This document shows positions 28,508 through 35,681 of a DNA stretch of 43,758 nt, one piece after another; the stretch's first letter is position 1, and every line of letters begins with the position of its first letter. The position numbers and the translations under genes were made by a program. The DNA is from Clostridiaceae bacterium DTU079 (GTDB lineage: Bacteria > Bacillota > Clostridia > Acetivibrionales > Acetivibrionaceae), in assembly GCA_001512505.1 (NCBI GenBank), contig LFSC01000045.1:1-43758 (forward strand). Direction: 5' to 3'. The notes beneath the pieces are model-generated. The model searched no databases and had not been told where the DNA came from. It saw only the letters and a list, made by a program, of their open reading frames with translations.

Positions 28508-29581
28508 CTACACGTTGTCTTTCCGTTTTCTTGCAAAACTCAGCATATTTATACCCTGAAGCAATATTGCAAATACCATAAACATTCCTACATATCCAAA
28601 TATCGGATATATTGTTGAAATAAGCGTTGAAAAGCCCATACTCGATAAAGGAATTGTAAAGCCGCATATAACCGGTATTATTATTTTCCTGCTCACTTTG
28701 ACCTTCGTACATATCCTTTCTATAAAGCCATAACCTGAAGTAATTGCAGAAATGAGCATTGCCAGCAGCATTAAGATTCTATATAATTCTCCCACCAAAG
28801 AATTGTATCTGTCTACAATACTTAATACAGGCATCTCTTGTGATGCTATATTGGGGTAAAAAATATGCAGCACAATATTAATAATTACAGCCATAAAGCA
28901 GAGCATGACTCCGCCCATTATTCCTCCTGCTGCAGCCACTTTTTTGCTCTTGAGGTAAGGAAGCAGGCTGCACATTACCACAACGGCGCATATACTGTTA
29001 TAGCTCACATAAAGAATTGATGAGACAAACCAATTGTGTGTTATTGTGCCAAATCCCGTAACCGTGCTAAAAACAGACATATCTCTGCTCATAATAATAT
29101 AAAACCCTACACCGATTATTCCCAACACTAAGACCGGTGTTATAAACGAACTTAAAACAATTATACCCCGAATGTCGGTAAGAAAAATAAACATGCACAA
29201 AAGGGCTACAGCTAAAACAGCATATAGATAAGGTATGTTTATTGCGTCGGATATAATGCTCCCTGCTCCGGAGATCATAATACATAAGGCAGAACCCATA
29301 AAAAGCGATACCGTTATTTCCATAACCCATCCTATAATCCAACCCACAGTGGGAAACAGAAACTCTTCATAATTTCTTATTCTTTCGGTGTAAACCTTGA
29401 CAATTACTATATATCCGATAATAGCAAACAGAACTCCAGCCAAAAGAATACCGAAAAATCCACCTTCATAATACACGGAAAAAAACTGCATGATTTCCTG
29501 GCCTGAAGCAAAGCCTGCACCAATTATTGTTGCCATATAAATGCTGGCTACCTTGAATATGTCTTTCACTTCTTTAAACAA
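28508..29581 (-). CDS. YkvI-type multi-pass membrane protein
   Basis: 357 aa, if translation starts at TTG 29581, which has AGGAG 8 nt upstream; an ATG six codons earlier lies on top of that site. About ten hydrophobic segments span the whole length. The first reads FKVASIYMATIIGAGFASGQEIMQFF, and GAGFASGQE is the hallmark of the YkvI family. That family is related in pattern to amino-acid/cation symporters, so a sodium-linked transporter is likely; the substrate is unknown. The start region is inside a hairpin that may hide the ribosome site (29586-29634). It stands alone, 160 nt before the DUF5711 gene. Confidence 0.8.
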   Translation of the reverse strand: MFKEVKDIFKVASIYMATIIGAGFASGQEIMQFFSVYYEGGFFGILLAGVLFAIIGYIVIVKVYTERIRNYEEFLFPTVGWIIGWVMEITVSLFMGSALCIMISGAGSIISDAINIPYLYAVLAVALLCMFIFLTDIRGIIVLSSFITPVLVLGIIGVGFYIIMSRDMSVFSTVTGFGTITHNWFVSSILYVSYNSICAVVVMCSLLPYLKSKKVAAAGGIMGGVMLCFMAVIINIVLHIFYPNIASQEMPVLSIVDRYNSLVGELYRILMLLAMLISAITSGYGFIERICTKVKVSRKIIIPVICGFTIPLSSMGFSTLISTIYPIFGYVGMFMVFAILLQGINMLSFARKRKDNV

Positions 29582-29585
29582 AATA

Positions 29586-29634
29586 ACAACTCCTAACATG
29601 GAATCCTATCTAATTTATTCTATGTTGGAGTTGT
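29586..29634 (-). promoter_or_regulatory. hairpin that can sequester the ykvI ribosome-binding site
   Basis: On the transcript, ACAACTCC (29634-29627) can pair with GGAGTTGT (29593-29586) and AACAT with ATGTT, giving 13 bp with one bulged base and a 22-nt loop. The GGAG in the stem is the ribosome-binding site of the TTG start at 29581. On the plus strand the same hairpin is followed by a T-run, so it might instead be a terminator there. Confidence 0.5.
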
Positions 29635-29703
29635 CTTTTTAATTCTATGATGAAGTTTTCTTTCAGTTTACACTCTATGCTCTCTGTTGTGTTTCATTTT
29701 TGC

Positions 29704-31113
29704 CTAATCCCCTTCGTTAAGCAGGTCCATAAGCTTCTCATAAGACTTTCTCGGTCCCTCTTCTTTGTTAAAGGAGCTTTTTAATACTATTAATCCTGTA
29801 TATTGGCCATCCTTCATCGCATAGTAAGAGTCAGAATCTCTCGGTATAAATTCAACCTTTACCGTGCCCGGTTCTTTTTTCAGTTTATAAGTTATACTGA
29901 TCTCCGCATCTCCCTCAACAACTGCATTCGGATCTATTTCATCGGCTGTGATTCCGATTAGCGCTTGATAATACTTCTTAAATTTGGATTTACCGTCCTC
30001 TCCCTTCTCACTTACGTTTCTGCCATTGACATAGAAGTTCTCCACTGCCTCTTCTTCGCCATTACTATCATCCTGGCCTTCACTGCTTGTCTTTTCAATT
30101 TTCTCGATCTTGAGGTTAATTGTTTCTCCGTCCATCTTAACTTCAATATCCGTGACATCAAAGATATAGGGAGTAAACAGAAAACCGTCTATTATTTCAA
30201 CCGTAGTTATATCCAGAAAACCGAGAGAGTTAGGATTTATGGTAAACACTTCATTTGTGCCTTCAAACATTCCATAAGTCTCTTTATAGTTCTCCTTTAC
30301 ATTCCCCAATAGCACGGTTACCTTCTTGTTTCCTGCAGCTGCCTTAAGAATATAGGAGGGATTATCAAGTCCGTATTTACTCAGATCCGTCGCATTTTCT
30401 TCAATAAAATCGGTTACTTCTGCCCTAACAAGTGCTGTTAATGCATTATTCAACCTGATCATATCAGCACCGGATTCTATCGGTTCTTTTATAATCCATC
30501 CGCTGTCTGAATTCTTAACTGCATCAAAAGTTAACTTACCGTTTTTAGTTAACGCCAGCTCTGTTACATCTGAGGTAAGCACATCCAATATATACCTGTT
30601 ACGAAGATCCGTCTTTCTTGATCTCAGTATTTCACCGGCATAAGCAGCAATTGTATAAACAGTGTTCTCACCTTTTTTCTTGACATAATATGCTTGCTTT
30701 GTTGCCGTTATATTACCCACCTCAATTTCTACCATCTCGCCCTCCGATGTTTTCGCAGATATTACCACCGGTTTATCAAGACCGAACATTGCAAGATCCT
30801 GAGGGTTGTCATCCACTATTTTATAGGCACTAAGATCGCAAACATTTGAAGCTATACTTTCGATGCGGTAAGTATCTATAACAAAATCTCCTCCGGAAAC
30901 CATAGCCCATTGATCGTTTTCCTTTTTAAACACGAACTTCCCTTCACTGTTTTCAACCGTTATCTCTACAACCTTTTCTTTATCCATTTTAATAACCTGG
31001 ATATTTCTATTGTCTTCTTTTTCAGTACCAACCAAAGGCTTTGCAATATAGTACGCACCTATTAAGGCAGCCAGTATAACTACAAGAATAATAATATTCC
31101 TGTATAATTTCAT
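29704..31113 (-). CDS. DUF4340 domain protein
   Basis: 469 aa from ATG 31113, with GAGGAGG upstream. A single N-terminal membrane helix (about residues 5-25) is followed by an extracellular part with two to three DUF4340-like units: EITVENSEGKFVFKKENDQWAMV, VDDNPQDLAMFGLDKPVVI, then NATDLSKYGLDNPSYILKAA. The C-terminal third is richer in charged residues. The ATG overlaps the stop of the GldG-like gene by 4 nt (ATGA). DUF4340 proteins regularly follow GldA/F/G-type ABC genes in many bacteria and are thought to be part of that system; the transported substrate is not known. Confidence 0.85.
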   Translation of the reverse strand: MKLYRNIIILVVILAALIGAYYIAKPLVGTEKEDNRNIQVIKMDKEKVVEITVENSEGKFVFKKENDQWAMVSGGDFVIDTYRIESIASNVCDLSAYKIVDDNPQDLAMFGLDKPVVISAKTSEGEMVEIEVGNITATKQAYYVKKKGENTVYTIAAYAGEILRSRKTDLRNRYILDVLTSDVTELALTKNGKLTFDAVKNSDSGWIIKEPIESGADMIRLNNALTALVRAEVTDFIEENATDLSKYGLDNPSYILKAAAGNKKVTVLLGNVKENYKETYGMFEGTNEVFTINPNSLGFLDITTVEIIDGFLFTPYIFDVTDIEVKMDGETINLKIEKIEKTSSEGQDDSNGEEEAVENFYVNGRNVSEKGEDGKSKFKKYYQALIGITADEIDPNAVVEGDAEISITYKLKKEPGTVKVEFIPRDSDSYYAMKDGQYTGLIVLKSSFNKEEGPRKSYEKLMDLLNEGD

Positions 31114-32513
31114 AGATGCCGCCTCCTCAACCAAATAATAATACCTGCAGCGACAATCAGAATCGGGAATGCAATAACAGTTACAATTACAATCAGATTT
31201 GCATTAAGTCCCGTAAGAATAACCGAATCTAAGTTGGCACTCTTAGGAAGAACAAATACATCATTTGACTTATCATACATCCAATCCACCGTAAGAGTTA
31301 TAAGCCTTAAAGCATTGTAAGAATCAGGATAATAGTATGCTATTGCTTCATCGGAAACAAAATAAGCATTTCCAATCACTGCTACCTTTGTTGTTTTTGC
31401 ACCCTGATATTCTGCAATAAGTCCAATATCCACCGGTCCCGTAACTTCCTCGGATACACCTCCGCCATACGGCTCTCCGACAGCCATATCACTTGTAGTC
31501 AAAAGAGGAAGAACGGTTAAAGGTTCTTTTTCATTGAGTAGCCTTCTAAAGCTCGTAGATGACGGCATTATGACAAAAAATTGACTCAAATCCTGCGAAT
31601 TGGTAACATCACAGGCTTCAACCGTCGGTACAATATCGTAAGGTCTGTTTGCCACATGCCTTTGCGGATCGTTTTCTTTTACTCTGTCGTAATTTAATGC
31701 AATAGTATACTCTTCAAGAAGGCTGTCGAAATTTTTAAATTTTTCCGGTGAATCTATCGGATCAAATAAGAACACTGCATTTCCACCGTTTTTAAGATAT
31801 TCGCTAACCTTATTTTTCTCTTGATAAGACAAATCTTTATTGGGTGCTGTAAAAATCAAAACTGTACAATCATCCGGAATCTTATCGGCTGCAGTAAGAT
31901 TAATTTTCATTACATCAAAATTGTTATTTTGAAGAGAACGCTTAACTATTGTATATTGAGAATCAAGCTTTCTTCCGGCATTTGAATCTACAAAATAAAC
32001 TGTCGGTGTTATATCACTGGTAACATACTTTATAGCTCCCGTTACAGCCTGCTCACCATAGAACATCATCAACCCGTAATTGTCCGATTGGAAAATATCA
32101 TATAAAGTAAGCTTCTTAGCCTTAGTGCCGCATTTTACAACAATATCATACTCACTGAGTGCAAGTACGCCGGATTCATCCAACTTAGTCACAAAATTCG
32201 GATTCTTGTCCGGGTCAACATAGCTTACCTTTACCTTGTCAAATTTATCATAATTATCAAAAAACTGAACTAAAATAAACCCTGCTTCTTCACCTTTTAT
32301 TTCTTCTTTATCCCCAAGCATTACTATCTCTACTTCTTTTTGAAGACTTTCAAGAATACTCTCTGTCTGTTCTCCAATAGAGTAGAGTTTGTTTGTAGTC
32401 ATATCCCAACTTAAATCAACAGTTGCTGCCAATACATTAACAAATATAGTAATACCGATTACAAGAACAGCCATTATTAAAAATAAAAAACCGTATTTCA
32501 CATTCTTCATCAT
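31110..32513 (-). CDS. GldG-like protein of ABC system
   Basis: 467 aa, with AGGGGTGA upstream of ATG 32513. It has one membrane helix at the N-terminus (about residues 6-28) and another near the C-terminus (about 440-462), with a large extracellular part between them. DLSWDMTTNKLYSIGEQTESIL and VSYVDPDKNPNFV are typical of GldG proteins; the middle has a Rossmann-like domain (CTVLIFTAPNKDLSYQEKNKV and YLKNGGNAVFLFDP). GldG is known from Bacteroidetes gliding machinery, but Gram-positive relatives have no gliding and their role is open. It follows the permease by 3 nt. Confidence 0.85.
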   Translation of the reverse strand: MMKNVKYGFLFLIMAVLVIGITIFVNVLAATVDLSWDMTTNKLYSIGEQTESILESLQKEVEIVMLGDKEEIKGEEAGFILVQFFDNYDKFDKVKVSYVDPDKNPNFVTKLDESGVLALSEYDIVVKCGTKAKKLTLYDIFQSDNYGLMMFYGEQAVTGAIKYVTSDITPTVYFVDSNAGRKLDSQYTIVKRSLQNNNFDVMKINLTAADKIPDDCTVLIFTAPNKDLSYQEKNKVSEYLKNGGNAVFLFDPIDSPEKFKNFDSLLEEYTIALNYDRVKENDPQRHVANRPYDIVPTVEACDVTNSQDLSQFFVIMPSSTSFRRLLNEKEPLTVLPLLTTSDMAVGEPYGGGVSEEVTGPVDIGLIAEYQGAKTTKVAVIGNAYFVSDEAIAYYYPDSYNALRLITLTVDWMYDKSNDVFVLPKSANLDSVILTGLNANLIVIVTVIAFPILIVAAGIIIWLRRRHL

Positions 32514-32516
32514 TTA

Positions 32517-33233
32517 TCACCCCTGACTCCATCGCCTTTTTTCTATAATAAATATTATCAATGCAAGGAACATACCTGCTATACTTAAGAAAAATACAAC
32601 ATCCGGCAGGCTAATCACACCTTGAACAAATTCTTTGAAATGTTCATACACAGAAATCGCATTTAAAAACTTTCTAATAATACCCGTTGTAAAATACTTG
32701 ACCTGATCCATGATCAAAAGCACAAACAGACTTATACATCCCAATACTGCAGCAATTATTTGACTTTCGGTAATAGAAGACGTAAACAAACCAAAGGCCA
32801 CAAATGCCGCACCCAAAAGAATAAAACCTATATATCCCGATACTGCGATGGATACAAACAAATTACCCTTTATTAATATTATCGCAGGAAAAATCAAGCT
32901 GCACACAGTCATTGTTAAAAACACAGTTAATGCTGCAAGATACTTGCCTATTACAATTTGAGGAACACTAACCGGTGAGGTCATCAATAAAACCTCTGTT
33001 CCCGATTTCCTTTCTTCCGCAAAACTTCTCATGGTCAATATGGGAATCAACATAACCAGAAAGAAACTGGCAAAGTAAAGCTGTCCCCCAAAAACAAACC
33101 TGGAAATACCGTTTTCCGATATTACCTGACTTAAAAAATTCAATGCAAACACGAAAACAAATATACCCGACAAAACATATGCCAGGGGCGAGTAGAAATA
33201 GGTCCGAAGCTCCCTTTTATATATAGACAGCAT
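32517..33233 (-). CDS. ABC transporter permease (GldF-like)
   Basis: 238 aa, ATG 33233. It has six membrane segments and begins with a positively charged start (MLSIYKRELRTYFYSPLAY), as do ABC-2-type permeases. Seen: LTMRSFAEERKSGTEVLLMTSPV, a conserved loop of the GldF/ABC-2 type after the second helix. It is followed 3 nt later by the GldG-like gene and preceded by the ATPase with a 3-nt gap, so it belongs to one complex. It should form the membrane channel with the ATPase as the motor. Confidence 0.9.
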   Translation of the reverse strand: MLSIYKRELRTYFYSPLAYVLSGIFVFVFALNFLSQVISENGISRFVFGGQLYFASFFLVMLIPILTMRSFAEERKSGTEVLLMTSPVSVPQIVIGKYLAALTVFLTMTVCSLIFPAIILIKGNLFVSIAVSGYIGFILLGAAFVAFGLFTSSITESQIIAAVLGCISLFVLLIMDQVKYFTTGIIRKFLNAISVYEHFKEFVQGVISLPDVVFFLSIAGMFLALIIFIIEKRRWSQG

Positions 33234-33236
33234 GAA

Positions 33237-34286
33237 TTATTCAACCTCCTTCTCATTGTCAGGAGCACTCTCATCAGATACTTCCGAAGAAGCATTCTCT
33301 TCCTCAGCTCCCTTGGAATCATTATCCTCTGGACTTTCGTCTATTGAATTATTACTTTTTGTTGTAAGTTCACGGAATACTTCCTCAAGATCCATTTCTT
33401 CAGTCCTGAATTCCAATATGGGATAACCCAGCTTTGCAAATTCGAAGAATATGGTTTTTCTAACATCTATCTCCTTGTCGGAGTCCACTACATAATCAAA
33501 TACATCGTCCTCTTTCTTTTTGAGAACGTCAACACGATTAACACCATTTATGCTTTTAAGAGCATCCAGTACTGAGCTCTTTGGTCCTGCTACCGTTATT
33601 ACTATTCTTAATGAATTTGAAATACTCTTTGAAAGGTTCTCCGGCGTATCCACAGCCACAATTTTTCCCTTGTTTATTATAACAACGCGTTCACAAACTG
33701 CTTTTACTTCCTGCATGATATGAGTGCTTAATATTATTGTATGTTCCTTTCCTAGATCCTTAATAACATTCCTGACTTCAAGAATCTGATTCGGGTCAAG
33801 TCCTACCGTAGGCTCGTCCAATATTAATACTTCAGGATTGCCTATAAGGGCTTGAGCAACCCCCACCCTCTGTTTATAACCTTTAGACAGGTTTTTAATA
33901 AGCCTTTTTCTCACATCACCGATTCGCAACAGTTCAACAATGTTCGATATTTGCTCTTTCCTTTTGCTCTTCTCCACTTTTTTCAACTGACTTACGAAAT
34001 TCAGATATTCGTCTACGGTCATATCTGTATAAAGTGGAGGATTCTCCGGCAAATAACCAATACGTTTCTTAACTTCATTCGGTTCCTGAGCTATGTCAAA
34101 ACCCGATACCTTAACAGTTCCCTCAGTCGAAGGAAGGTATCCGGTTATAATGTTCATAGTCGTAGATTTACCTGCTCCGTTAGGACCCAGAAAGCCAAGG
34201 ATTTCTCCTTTCTCAACCGTGAAATTAAGGTTGTCAACAGCTACTATTTGACCGTATCGCTTGGTCAAATTCTGTATTTCAATCAT
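33237..34286 (-). CDS. ABC transporter ATP-binding protein (GldA-like)
   Basis: 349 aa from ATG 34286 (MIEIQNLTKRYG), with AGGAGGGG upstream; a longer reading of 16 codons before it includes the ribosome site. Walker A GPNGAGKST is at residues 34-42, the signature LSKGYKQRVG near 135, and Walker B VLILDEPTVGLDP near 155, then the H-loop LSTH near 190. After residue 300 there is a tail of about 35 residues rich in Glu, Asp and Ser (ESPEDNDSKGAEEENASSE), unlike ordinary ATPases of this kind. It is the first gene of the four-gene cassette. Confidence 0.93.
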   Translation of the reverse strand: MIEIQNLTKRYGQIVAVDNLNFTVEKGEILGFLGPNGAGKSTTMNIITGYLPSTEGTVKVSGFDIAQEPNEVKKRIGYLPENPPLYTDMTVDEYLNFVSQLKKVEKSKRKEQISNIVELLRIGDVRKRLIKNLSKGYKQRVGVAQALIGNPEVLILDEPTVGLDPNQILEVRNVIKDLGKEHTIILSTHIMQEVKAVCERVVIINKGKIVAVDTPENLSKSISNSLRIVITVAGPKSSVLDALKSINGVNRVDVLKKKEDDVFDYVVDSDKEIDVRKTIFFEFAKLGYPILEFRTEEMDLEEVFRELTTKSNNSIDESPEDNDSKGAEEENASSEVSDESAPDNEKEVE

Positions 34287-34352
34287 CTGGTTTCTCCCCT
34301 CCTGTTTTTTTGTTGTCAAAACAAAAATGCACAATTTTATTATCCTAAATTA

Positions 34353-34380
34353 ATTTTAATAAATTGTGAACAATTTGTAA
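34353..34380 (-). promoter_or_regulatory. candidate promoter for the ABC cassette
   Basis: Minus strand: TTACAA (34375-34380), 16-nt spacer, TAAAAT (34353-34358), about 60 nt before the GldA-like start codon. The region is very AT-rich, so confidence is limited. Confidence 0.4.
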
Positions 34381-34825
34381 CTAATCGAATAACATTTTGT
34401 TTAGCTAAACCGGTTAATAAATATTTTTGCTGGATCAAGAGCGGTGTGTTAAGACATACATTACTTTGTAACAGCTAAATTCATTGCCAATACAGCAAAC
34501 CTTGCTATTTTTTAACTTGCCGTTATTTATACCGACTTGCTAATTATATAGTTTTTTCGAGGTTTTTTCAAGCTGTATTTAAATCCGGGGTGCATTATAT
34601 AAATCTGAATGTTGTTTCAATAAACTGCTAATCTTCGATTATTTAATCAACCATAATAGCTTGTCATAATTATGTTAACAGCATTTGACCATGTAGATAA
34701 AGTTGGGCAATAATACTGCATTCAGTATTGTAAAGCTATGGATTAATATAAATATAGAATATAATAGAACTACTAGACAGTAAGTAGAGCAGAAAGAAAT
34801 AGGTTAAAAAAGGACGGTGAAATAT
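34381..34825. other. AT-rich intergenic region, no gene seen
   Basis: No credible coding sequence or RNA gene is visible. A short 7-bp hairpin, AATACTG/CAGTATT with a CATT loop, lies at 34712-34729. A perfect TATAAT occurs at 34760-34765 on the plus strand but lacks a good -35 box. Confidence 0.5.
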
Positions 34826-35210
34826 ATGTATTTAGGAATTGATAATGGATTTGTATTAGAAAATATTTTTGGAAATGTTGATATTTTTAGAGGCGCTCAA
34901 ATAACTAATATTAATTGGCAGTCGATTTCCGGCAGAATGAAAATAGATATTGAAACCCAGAGTAAAGCATTAATTTCATCCAAAAAAGTGGAGTAATTGT
35001 AATAAGGTTTATATTTCGCTGGAGTTGTTTGGAATAGAAGATCTCATAATGAGTATTAATAAAAATAAAATGTACATTGAAGATTTTTATACAGATGTAC
35101 ATAGTAATAAATATATTTATATATTTAGTTTAAATAGTAATCGTTATATTAGTTGCTGGTTCGAAATTGCTCGGATTCAGAATATTAAGCCGATAATAGA
35201 AAAGGAATAA
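34826..35210 (+). pseudogene. possible Imm50-like gene, apparently frameshifted
   Basis: An ATG at 34826, with AGGACGG upstream, gives 56 codons (MYLGIDNGFVLENIFGN...) and stops at 34996. A second frame continues to 35210. If one A is removed from the A6 run at 34982-34987 the two join into about 127 residues. The fused product looks continuous: IFGNVDIFRGAQITNINW at the front, VYISLELFGIEDLIMSI in the middle, and YISCWFEIARIQNIKPI at the end. That pattern of short beta strands resembles the Imm50 immunity proteins of polymorphic-toxin systems, but this is recognition from memory. No toxin gene is near. A sequencing error or a true decay would look the same. Confidence 0.45.
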
Positions 35211-35244
35211 ATTAATAAATTGTTGTGGTTACAACGCAACATGA

Positions 35245-35290
35245 AAAAAGGGAGTTGCCCCTGCAACAAACAGACGGCAATTCTCCCTTA
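35245..35290 (+). terminator. terminator after the Imm50-like gene
   Basis: GGGAGTTGCC (35250-35259) pairs with GGCAATTCTCCC (35276-35287) with a 2-nt bulge. AAAAAA lies before it and TTAATTATTTT after it. It begins 34 nt after the stop of the plus-strand gene. Confidence 0.7.
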
Positions 35291-35359
35291 ATTATTTTAT
35301 GCTTATCGGTATTAATATTCAACTTACACCCTTAAGAGGGTAATGTAAATAATTCTGTG

Positions 35360-35508
35360 GTGCGGCCGGGCAAGGTCGTGTAGTATAGCGGGTGGAAACC
35401 CCGTCAAGTAAACCCTGAGCCAAGGAACTTGTAGCGAGTCTTGGAGCATCAATAGTAATATTGATGTTTAAGCGTAGACAGTTAGGCAGTAGACCCGAAG
35501 TCTGCAAA
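35360..35508 (+). mobile_element. 5' fragment of a group II intron (domain I)
   Basis: The segment starts GTGCGGCC and has elements typical of group II intron domain I: GCGGGTGGAAACCCCGTC (a GGGTGAAAGCCC-like hairpin), then GAGCCAAGGAACTTGTAGCGAG, CTTGGAGCATCAATAGTAATA and GTTTAAGCGTAGACAGTTAGG. Only the first 150 nt of the usual 600-plus are present, and no reverse transcriptase gene follows, so it is a dead fragment. A small hairpin precedes it (35324-35348). A 66-codon minus-strand reading through the segment is not a gene. Identification is by pattern recall. Confidence 0.6.
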
Positions 35509-35592
35509 GATGTATGCACTTACATCGGCAACACTTTGGAAATTATTGCCCTTAATTATTTCTTTCACTTGCTCTTTTGATAATGTTGACAT
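35509..35592 (-). pseudogene. N-terminal remnant of an IS256-type transposase
   Basis: From ATG 35592, with AGGAGGAGG upstream, 28 codons read MSTLSKEQVKEIIKGNNFQS then VADVSAYI, which is the usual N-terminus of IS256-family transposases. The frame then leaves the family at 35509 and meets a stop eight codons later, exactly where the group II intron fragment ends. The rest of the transposase is missing. It marks an old insertion that has been cut by a rearrangement with the intron. Confidence 0.6.
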
Positions 35593-35593
35593 A

Positions 35594-35647
35594 AAAAGCC
35601 TCCTCCTTGGATATTATTTTGTAATTCTTGCCAAGAAGGAGACTTTT
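35594..35647 (-). terminator. hairpin downstream of cdp, probably from the IS end
   Basis: AAAAGCCTCCTCCTTGG (35594-35610) faces CCAAGAAGGAGACTTTT (35631-35647) with two mismatches and a 20-nt loop. On the minus strand it ends in a T-run, 35 nt after the cdp stop. It probably works as the terminator of the regulator-cbp-cdp operon and looks like the leader of the transposase remnant. Confidence 0.7.
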
Positions 35648-35681
35648 CATTCTCTTATACACAAAATTTTCAACATTCTCC

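Noticed and set aside
33852..34478. Plus-strand open frame of about 208 codons opposite the ABC ATPase gene
   Set aside because: It is antisense to a clear gene over most of its length, has no convincing ribosome site and no recognisable family pattern.
34287..34825. Hidden gene or RNA gene in the gap upstream of the ABC cassette
   Set aside because: No frame has a ribosome site plus protein-like composition, and no tRNA or known RNA pattern is visible.
35319..35519. Minus-strand open frame of 66 codons through the intron fragment
   Set aside because: The DNA reads as structured intron RNA on the other strand. The predicted peptide has no recognisable pattern.
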